Shown: positions 58,822 through 64,000 of the stretch, one piece after another
Numbering within the stretch: the stretch's first letter is position 1
How the letters are laid out: each line of letters starts with the position of its first letter
Origin: Ethanoligenens harbinense YUAN-3
GTDB taxonomy: Bacteria; Bacillota; Clostridia; Oscillospirales; Ethanoligenentaceae
DNA length: 64,000 nt
Reading direction: 5' to 3'
Assembly (NCBI RefSeq): GCF_000178115.2
Contig: NC_014828.1
Location: 2,617,501-2,681,500 of the forward strand
Notes under the pieces: generated by a model
Seen by the model: only the letters and a program-made list of their open reading frames with translations
The model's database searches: none
What the model was told of the DNA's origin: nothing
Translations under genes and position numbers: made by a program

Positions 58822-59111
58822 GGGAGTGGGAAAGATTTCGCGCTTCCTACAAAAAACGACCACAGCCTGTCCCATCTCCTGTACGGACGGGTGGAAAGTG
58901 TGGTATACTGAAGATATATGTGCAAGCAAAGCGCCGATTTTCGTGTGCATCGCGCAGCAATATTATACTTTTGGTATTTTTCGTATTATTATTTCATTTT
59001 CCGACGGCATTTGTACAGGCGCTTTCACGAAACCGGAGGAAAACCGGAACGACCCGCCAACGCGGCGAAATGGCGCGGGCCGGGAGTCCGGATGGGAAAG
59101 GAACAGGACCT
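58822..59111 (+). other. Gene-free leader region of pyrE
   Basis: About 290 bases with no supported gene. TGGTATACT (58901-58909) is an extended -10 candidate for pyrE. I see no clear PyrR-binding anti-antiterminator. Confidence 0.4.
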
Positions 59112-59795
59112 ATGAGCGAGATCGAGCAGAGCAAACGGGATTTCATCACCTTTATGGTGCGGGCAGGCGTCCTCACATTTGGGGATTTTGTAACCAAAAG
59201 CGGACGCAAGACCCCCTATTTCGTCAACACCGGCAACTATGGTACCGGCGCGCAGGCGGCCAAGCTGGGCGAAACCTACGCGCGTTGCATCCACGAGCGC
59301 ATCGGCAAGGTGGACGCGCTGTTTGGCCCGGCCTATAAAGGCATCCCGCTCGCCACCGCCACCGCAGTGGCCCTGCATACGCTCTACGGCGAGGACGTGG
59401 GCTACTGCTTCAACCGCAAGGAAGCCAAAGACCACGGCGAAGGCGGCAACATGGTAGGGTGCCGGCTGAAGGACGGCGACTGCGTGGCCATCACCGAAGA
59501 TGTGGTCACGGCGGGCACCTCGGTGCGCGAAACACTGCCGCTGCTGCAAAAGGCTGCGGATATCACCATTGCAGGGCTGATCGTCTCGGTGGACCGAATG
59601 GAAAAAGGCGTGCACGGCAAGACCGCCATCGAGGAATTGTATGAAGACTTCGGCATCCGTACCTATCCGCTCGTCACGGTGCGGGAAGTGCTCGCGGCCC
59701 TCCACAACACCGAAATCGACGGTCGCATCGTCATCGACAACGCAATGAAAGCGCGGATGGAAGCCTATATGAAAGAATACTGTTCGGAAAATTGA
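59112..59795 (+). CDS. pyrE: Orotate phosphoribosyltransferase
   Basis: A 227-residue protein starting at ATG 59112. The phosphoribosyl-pyrophosphate motif CVAITEDVVTAGTSVRET is near residues 125-143, and TGNYGTGAQAAKLGE and FGPAYKGIPLATA are typical of PyrE. It converts orotate to OMP in pyrimidine synthesis. Confidence 0.94.
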   Translation: MSEIEQSKRDFITFMVRAGVLTFGDFVTKSGRKTPYFVNTGNYGTGAQAAKLGETYARCIHERIGKVDALFGPAYKGIPLATATAVALHTLYGEDVGYCFNRKEAKDHGEGGNMVGCRLKDGDCVAITEDVVTAGTSVRETLPLLQKAADITIAGLIVSVDRMEKGVHGKTAIEELYEDFGIRTYPLVTVREVLAALHNTEIDGRIVIDNAMKARMEAYMKEYCSEN

Positions 59796-59946
59796 ACAAA
59801 TTTTCTACAAATCGTTTGCCTGTTCGACGGCATTTTACGGTGCACTTTTTGCCGTGACGGACAAAAAACATGCACAACCGCACGCGCCGGGCTCTTACAT
59901 CTGTAAAAGCCTGGCGCTTTACATCTCCTGATCGGCAGGTTCGGCC

Positions 59947-59982
59947 GCCCGGATGGCGTGCCGGTCCTTCCGGGCCTTTTTT
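59947..59982 (+). terminator. Terminator downstream of pyrE
   Basis: GCCCGGATGG pairs with CCTTCCGGGC, followed by T6. A second hairpin (GCGCC...GGCGC) lies at about 59889-59917. Confidence 0.75.
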
Positions 59983-60001
59983 AGCCGCGCTGATTCCGTT
60001 C

Positions 60002-61837
60002 TTATCCAAAAGTCGTCTGGCTGTTCCAGAGCCTTGCATACAGGCCGTCTTGGGCGAGCAGTCCCTTGTGTGTGCCCTGCTCGGCGATCCGCCCGCCGGA
60101 CACTACAAGAATTTGATTGGCGTCCCGAATGGTGGATAGACGGTGCGCAATGAGAAAACAGGTGCGCCCGCGCATAAGCCGCACCATTGCCTCCTGAATG
60201 CGTTTTTCGGTGCGGGTATCCACATTGGAGGTTGCTTCGTCGAGGATGAGCACAGGCGGGTCGGCCAACACGGCGCGCGCAATGGTGAGCAACTGCCGCT
60301 GCCCCTGGCTGAGCGACTGCTCACCAATAACGGTGTCATAGCCGTCCCACATGCGGGAGATAAAATGGTCCGCCCCCGCGGTTTCCGCCGCGGCGCGCAC
60401 CTCTGCGTCGGTGGCGTCCGGCCGGCCGTAGCGGATGTTCTCGGCGACGGTGCCGGGCATCAGACTGGTATCTTGCAGCACAATGCCAAATGCGCGGCGC
60501 AGGCTGGCACGAGTGTATTGCCGCACATCCACCCCGTCAAACAAGATACGTCCGCCCGTCACGTCATAAAATCGATTGAGCAGGCTGATGACGGTCGTCT
60601 TGCCCGCGCCGGTGGGACCCACCAGCGCCACCACGCTGCCCGCTTCCGCCCGGAAGCTGACATGGGAAAGCACCTGCACGTCCGGCCGGTAGCCGAACGA
60701 TACGTCTTCGAACGCGATCTCACCGCGCGGATGCGAAAGTTCCACGGCGTCCGGCGGATCGCCCGGTTCGGCAGGCGTGTCCAACACCTCAAAGATGCGC
60801 TCCGCGCCCGCCACCGCCGTCTGAAGGGAATTATAGGTATTGGCCACATCATTGAGCGGGCGGGTGAACTGGCGCGAATAGCTCAGGAAACTGGCAATGA
60901 CCCCCACCGTGACCATTCCGCGCACCGCCAGAATGCCGCCTACACCCGCCACGGCGGCGAACCCCAGGTTGCCGATGACATTCATGATGGGCATCATGTA
61001 GCCCGACCAGATCTGTGCCTGGATGGAAACATCCAACAGGGCATTGTTGGCGGCGTTGAATTCCTCCACCACCTGCTTTTCGCGTCCGAACGCCTTGACC
61101 ACCGACAGCCCGGAAATACTCTCCTCCACATGGCCGCCCAGCCGCCCCAGCGCCGCCTGCTGCGCCGAAAACAATTTGGCAGTGTGGGTCGTGACGGTCT
61201 TGGAAAGCAGGAATACCAGCGGCACCGTAACGAGCGCGGCCGCCGTGAGCGGCACGTTCAGCGCCAGCATGAGCCCAAACGCCCCGACGATGCCGGTAAC
61301 ATCCGCCAGCAATGACACGGTGGACTGCGAGATGGTGGTGCTGATATTATCCACATCATTGGTAAAGCGGGACATCAGATCGCCATGGGTGTGCACGTCG
61401 AAAAAGGCGATAGGCAGCGCCTGAATACGGTCGAACAGCACACTGCGCAGCCGCCCCACGATGCGCTGGGACGCACCTGCGATCAGGCGGTTTTCCAGCA
61501 CCGTCAGCAGCCAGTCCCCCGCAAACACCGCAAGCAGCAGGCCAATGACGGCAAAGAGCGGCGAAAACGCCACCTTACCGCGCCCGCCCGCCATATAGTC
61601 CACGGCGCGCCCTTCCAGATAGGGCACGGCCAGCATAAGCGCGGCGTCCACCAGCACGAACACCACGATGACGGCCAGGATGCGCTTTTCTTTTGAAAAA
61701 TAGCCAAGCAGACGAAGCACTGTTTTGCCGAACTGCCTGGGCTTCTCCACCGGGCCGCCGCGGCGCGGGCGCCGCCCGCCCGGGCGGATGGACGCCATAT
61801 ACGTCGCTGCGGCTGCTGTTTGCCGTTCTTCCGCCAT
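60002..61837 (-). CDS. ABC exporter subunit 2 (canonical ATPase site)
   Basis: A 611-residue protein starting at 61837 with a GGGGGTG site upstream. Residues 1-40 are a basic extension; six membrane helices and an ATPase domain follow. The ATPase has Walker A GPTGAGKTT, signature LSQGQRQLL and Walker B DEATSNVD. Its start is one base from the stop of the partner gene, so the two form a heterodimeric exporter of the multidrug type. Confidence 0.9.
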   Translation of the reverse strand: MAEERQTAAAATYMASIRPGGRRPRRGGPVEKPRQFGKTVLRLLGYFSKEKRILAVIVVFVLVDAALMLAVPYLEGRAVDYMAGGRGKVAFSPLFAVIGLLLAVFAGDWLLTVLENRLIAGASQRIVGRLRSVLFDRIQALPIAFFDVHTHGDLMSRFTNDVDNISTTISQSTVSLLADVTGIVGAFGLMLALNVPLTAAALVTVPLVFLLSKTVTTHTAKLFSAQQAALGRLGGHVEESISGLSVVKAFGREKQVVEEFNAANNALLDVSIQAQIWSGYMMPIMNVIGNLGFAAVAGVGGILAVRGMVTVGVIASFLSYSRQFTRPLNDVANTYNSLQTAVAGAERIFEVLDTPAEPGDPPDAVELSHPRGEIAFEDVSFGYRPDVQVLSHVSFRAEAGSVVALVGPTGAGKTTVISLLNRFYDVTGGRILFDGVDVRQYTRASLRRAFGIVLQDTSLMPGTVAENIRYGRPDATDAEVRAAAETAGADHFISRMWDGYDTVIGEQSLSQGQRQLLTIARAVLADPPVLILDEATSNVDTRTEKRIQEAMVRLMRGRTCFLIAHRLSTIRDANQILVVSGGRIAEQGTHKGLLAQDGLYARLWNSQTTFG

Positions 61838-61838
61838 C

Positions 61839-63566
61839 TTACACCCCCGCCTTCCCAAACTGCGACGCGAAAATGTCCCGATAAACCGCACAGCTTTGCA
61901 GCAGCGCTTCATGCCTGCCGCTCCCCACAACCCGGCCCTCATCCAGCACCAAAATCACGTCGGCGTCCATCACCGAGACGATGCGCTGCGCGATGACGAT
62001 GCAAAGCAGCCCGCGCGCCACCGCGTGCAGTCCCTCGCGGATCTTACGCTCAGTCACCGCGTCCACCGCGCTGGTGCAGTCGTCCAGGATAAGGATGTCC
62101 GGTCGTCGCACCAGCGCACGCGCGATGGCAAGGCGCTGCTTCTGCCCACCCGAGAGATTCACGCCACCCTGACCAAGACGGGTCTCATAGCCCTCCGGCA
62201 GGGCGGTGATAAAATCATGCGCCTGCGCCAGCTTTGCCCCCGCGCCGATCTCCTCCCTCGTGGCATGCTCATCGCCCCAGCGCAGGTTTTCGAGGATGGT
62301 GCCGGTGAACAGTGTACTTTTCTGCGGCACCACGGCAATGCGCCGGCGCAACGCCGCCGCATCCGCCTGCCGCACATCCACACCGCAGACTTCCACCGTA
62401 CCTTCCGCCGGGTCGTAGAACCGGGGGATGAGGTCCACCAGGCTGGTTTTTCCCGCGCCGGTGGACCCGATCAGGCCCACCGTCTGCCCGGCTGTGCAGG
62501 CAAACGAGATATCCTGCAGCACTGGTCCGCCGCCGGGATAGGCAAACGTCACATGCGAAAAGCGCACTCGTGCTTCTTCCCCCAGCTCACGCGGGCGGGC
62601 AGGCTCCCGCAGTACATCCTGCGCGTTCATCACTTCCCCGATGCGCTCCGCCGAGGCACGCGCACGTACAAACATGGTAAATACCATGAAAATCGTCATG
62701 AGCGAGGTGGAAATCTGTGTCATATAATTAATGAACGCCATCACCTTGCCCACCTCGAGCGAACCGGCGTCAATCCGCCAGCCGCCCAGCCAAAGCACGG
62801 CCACGATGCCCATGTTGACCACCATCATCACCGACGGACCGAACATCGCCATGGTGCGCATGGCGCGCGCCTGCGCGCCGCAAAGGGCCTCGTTTTCCCG
62901 CGCAAAACGCGCCTGCTCATAATCGAACCGGTGAAATGATTTCACAACCCGCACACCGCCCAGATAAGCGCGCATGGCGCCGTTGACACCGTCCACCGCA
63001 CGCTGCACCCGCGCAAACAGCGGGTACCCCCGCCGCATGCCAAACACGACGATGACCGCCACACAGGGCACCACGAGCGCCAGCACCAGCGCACCTTGCG
63101 GGTCGAGCAGGCTAGCCATAACGACGCCGCCCACGCACAGGATGGGCGCCTTGATGAAAATGCGCATCAGCCCGTTGGAAAAGTTTTGCAGCTGGGTCAC
63201 GTCGTTGGTCAGGCGAGTAACCAGCGAAGCGGTATCAAACCGTGCCGCCGTTTCATAAGAAAGCGACTGGATCCTGGCGTAAAGGTCGGCACGCAGGTCG
63301 CCGCCAAACCGCTGCGACACACGGCTGGAGAGGTTGTTGCGCACCACGGCGCCCACGGCACCCAGCGCCGTCACCCCCAGCATGACGCCGCCCATGCGCA
63401 GCACAAACGCCATGTTCCGGTTGCGGATGCCCACGTCCACCACGCGCGACATCAGGGCGGGCTGGAACAGGTCGCACAGCGCCTCCAGCGTCAGAAAGCA
63501 GATCGAAATGACGAACAGCTTCCCGTAACGCCGGATGTATTTTTTTAAATAAGACACACCGCTCAT
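61839..63566 (-). CDS. ABC exporter subunit 1 (degenerate ATPase site)
   Basis: A 575-residue protein; ATG at 63566 or GTG at 63557, the latter better spaced from AAAGGG. It has six membrane helices, Walker A GSTGAGKTS and signature LSGGQKQR. Walker B ends DDCTSAVD, with Asp in place of the catalytic Glu, typical of the non-catalytic half of heterodimeric exporters such as BmrC. Confidence 0.9.
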   Translation of the reverse strand: MSGVSYLKKYIRRYGKLFVISICFLTLEALCDLFQPALMSRVVDVGIRNRNMAFVLRMGGVMLGVTALGAVGAVVRNNLSSRVSQRFGGDLRADLYARIQSLSYETAARFDTASLVTRLTNDVTQLQNFSNGLMRIFIKAPILCVGGVVMASLLDPQGALVLALVVPCVAVIVVFGMRRGYPLFARVQRAVDGVNGAMRAYLGGVRVVKSFHRFDYEQARFARENEALCGAQARAMRTMAMFGPSVMMVVNMGIVAVLWLGGWRIDAGSLEVGKVMAFINYMTQISTSLMTIFMVFTMFVRARASAERIGEVMNAQDVLREPARPRELGEEARVRFSHVTFAYPGGGPVLQDISFACTAGQTVGLIGSTGAGKTSLVDLIPRFYDPAEGTVEVCGVDVRQADAAALRRRIAVVPQKSTLFTGTILENLRWGDEHATREEIGAGAKLAQAHDFITALPEGYETRLGQGGVNLSGGQKQRLAIARALVRRPDILILDDCTSAVDAVTERKIREGLHAVARGLLCIVIAQRIVSVMDADVILVLDEGRVVGSGRHEALLQSCAVYRDIFASQFGKAGV

Positions 63567-63591
63567 CCCTTTTATCAAACTCGGCACCCTC

Positions 63592-63620
63592 ATCATACTA
63601 AAAAAAAGGTGAACGGTCAA
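63592..63620 (-). promoter_or_regulatory. Promoter of the ABC exporter operon
   Basis: Minus strand TTGACC (63615-63620) and TATGAT (63592-63597), 17-base spacing. The overlap with the ATG pair at 63593-63596 rules those out as starts. Confidence 0.75.
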
Positions 63621-63689
63621 CTTTTTTAACCGATTCGGAAAAAGGCCGCCCTGAACACCCCACCGCAAAAAGGGTTTTATCAAAAACAG

Positions 63690-63718
63690 TTCACATCCGG
63701 CGCATTCTGTATTAAAAT
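63690..63718 (+). promoter_or_regulatory. Promoter of the zinc-ribbon gene
   Basis: TTCACA (63690) and TAAAAT (63713), 17-base spacing, 35 bases before the start codon. Confidence 0.7.
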
Positions 63719-63753
63719 AGTAAAAAGAAACGAAACGGAAAGGAGGCGGACGA

Positions 63754-64000
63754 ATGGCGCGTTGTACCGCCTGTGGAACAGAGCTGCCCGCAGACGCCAT
63801 AGCCTGCCCCGCTTGCGGGAAGGAGGTGCGGGTGTGCATTGGTTCCACTGCAAACCCGGTGGAAACCGAGTTGTTTGAAGCACGCCTGCGCAGCGCCGAT
63901 CTGCCCTATCTGAAGCAGCCGCATCCGGGCGGGGGGCTGCTCGCCCTGCTGAACGGATTCTCCGCGCCGGGTGCGGATTTTTTCGTACCCGCCGCAACAT
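63754..64000 (+). CDS. Zinc-ribbon protein with DUF2007-like domain (partial)
   Basis: The first 82 residues of a gene cut by the window end. ATG 63754 follows AAAGGAGG. Two CxxC pairs (CTACG, CPACG) form a zinc ribbon. The next part (VETELFEARLRSADLPYLKQPHPGGG) resembles DUF2007-type putative signal-transducing domains. Confidence 0.65.
   Translation, partial: MARCTACGTELPADAIACPACGKEVRVCIGSTANPVETELFEARLRSADLPYLKQPHPGGGLLALLNGFSAPGADFFVPAAT

Noticed and set aside
55842-59795. A 1317-codon open frame on the plus strand across nrdG, nrdD and pyrE
   Set aside because: It is the antisense shadow of nrdG/nrdD, open because of GC-rich codons, joined in frame to pyrE. Only the pyrE part (from 59112) is real.

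Overview
The window has two parts. Positions 1 to about 53,430 hold most of a conjugative element, either an integrative conjugative element or an integrated plasmid. From the tRNA-Val gene at 53,591-53,666 to the end lies ordinary host chromosome: an S-box leader with metK, anaerobic ribonucleotide reductase nrdD/nrdG, pyrE, a heterodimeric ABC exporter and the start of a zinc-ribbon gene. The host looks like a moderately GC-rich Gram-positive anaerobe of the class Clostridia, probably Oscillospiraceae-like. The grounds are AGGAGG-type ribosome binding sites, an S-box leader, class III ribonucleotide reductase with an NrdR-like box, SpoVG, and Gram-positive transfer genes. The genus is not determined. 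No integrase and no second attachment site are visible, so the element probably continues left of position 1.

Element layout, left to right. (1) 1-5.5 kb: small accessory genes, including a BspA-type leucine-rich-repeat protein, a ParB-like protein that has lost its CTP motif, tandem membrane paralogues, and two large inverted repeats. (2) 5.6-10.1 kb: DNA maintenance, with SSB, an MmcB-like nuclease-fold protein, an HNH nuclease, ParA and a long ParB. A 12-bp palindrome, GGAACCGGTTCC, is scattered through this block and recurs at about 24-25 kb and 46 kb. Inside parB it is read as Glu-Pro-Val-Pro. It is a candidate partition (parS) or operator site. (3) 10.4-18.5 kb: a compact Tad/Flp pilus operon with SpoVG, prepilin peptidase, CpaB, TadZ-like ATPase, TadA, TadB, TadC, pilin and two pseudopilins. 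(4) 18.6-29.9 kb: secreted surface proteins, including a four-repeat protein, a BIG2 protein with the same C-terminal domain, an 818-residue protein and a seven-bladed RCC1-like propeller protein. Three copies of a putative type I toxin-antitoxin cassette lie between them. (5) 30-31.5 kb: AT-rich, reverse-strand cargo (ASCH protein plus GNAT/PUA-like protein). (6) 31.6-39.4 kb: type IV secretion, with Toprim primase-like protein, VirB2-like, VirB6-like, VirB3/PrgI-like and VirB4 proteins and a GH24 muramidase. (7) 39.4-50.6 kb: mobilisation, with two copies of a structured RNA-like element, ribbon-helix-helix proteins, a candidate oriT, a radical SAM protein, a relaxase fused to about 23 Sel1 repeats, an ArdC-like/ankyrin protein with a TnpV gene embedded out of frame, the VirD4 coupling protein and a secreted PLD nuclease. 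(8) 50.7-53.4 kb: a replication-initiator-like protein with duplicated winged helices, another AT-rich reverse membrane gene, and a ribbon-helix-helix regulator.

Working together, ParAB/SSB/primase maintain the element and process its DNA. The relaxase, accessory proteins and oriT start transfer, VirD4 and the VirB proteins export the strand, and the muramidase opens the wall. My inference is that the Tad pilus and the neighbouring adhesin-like proteins bring mating cells together, or let the element change how its host attaches. The most unusual features are the palindrome system, the Tad-plus-type-IV-secretion combination on one element, the overlapping TnpV gene, the triplicated toxin cassettes and the palindromic candidate oriT.
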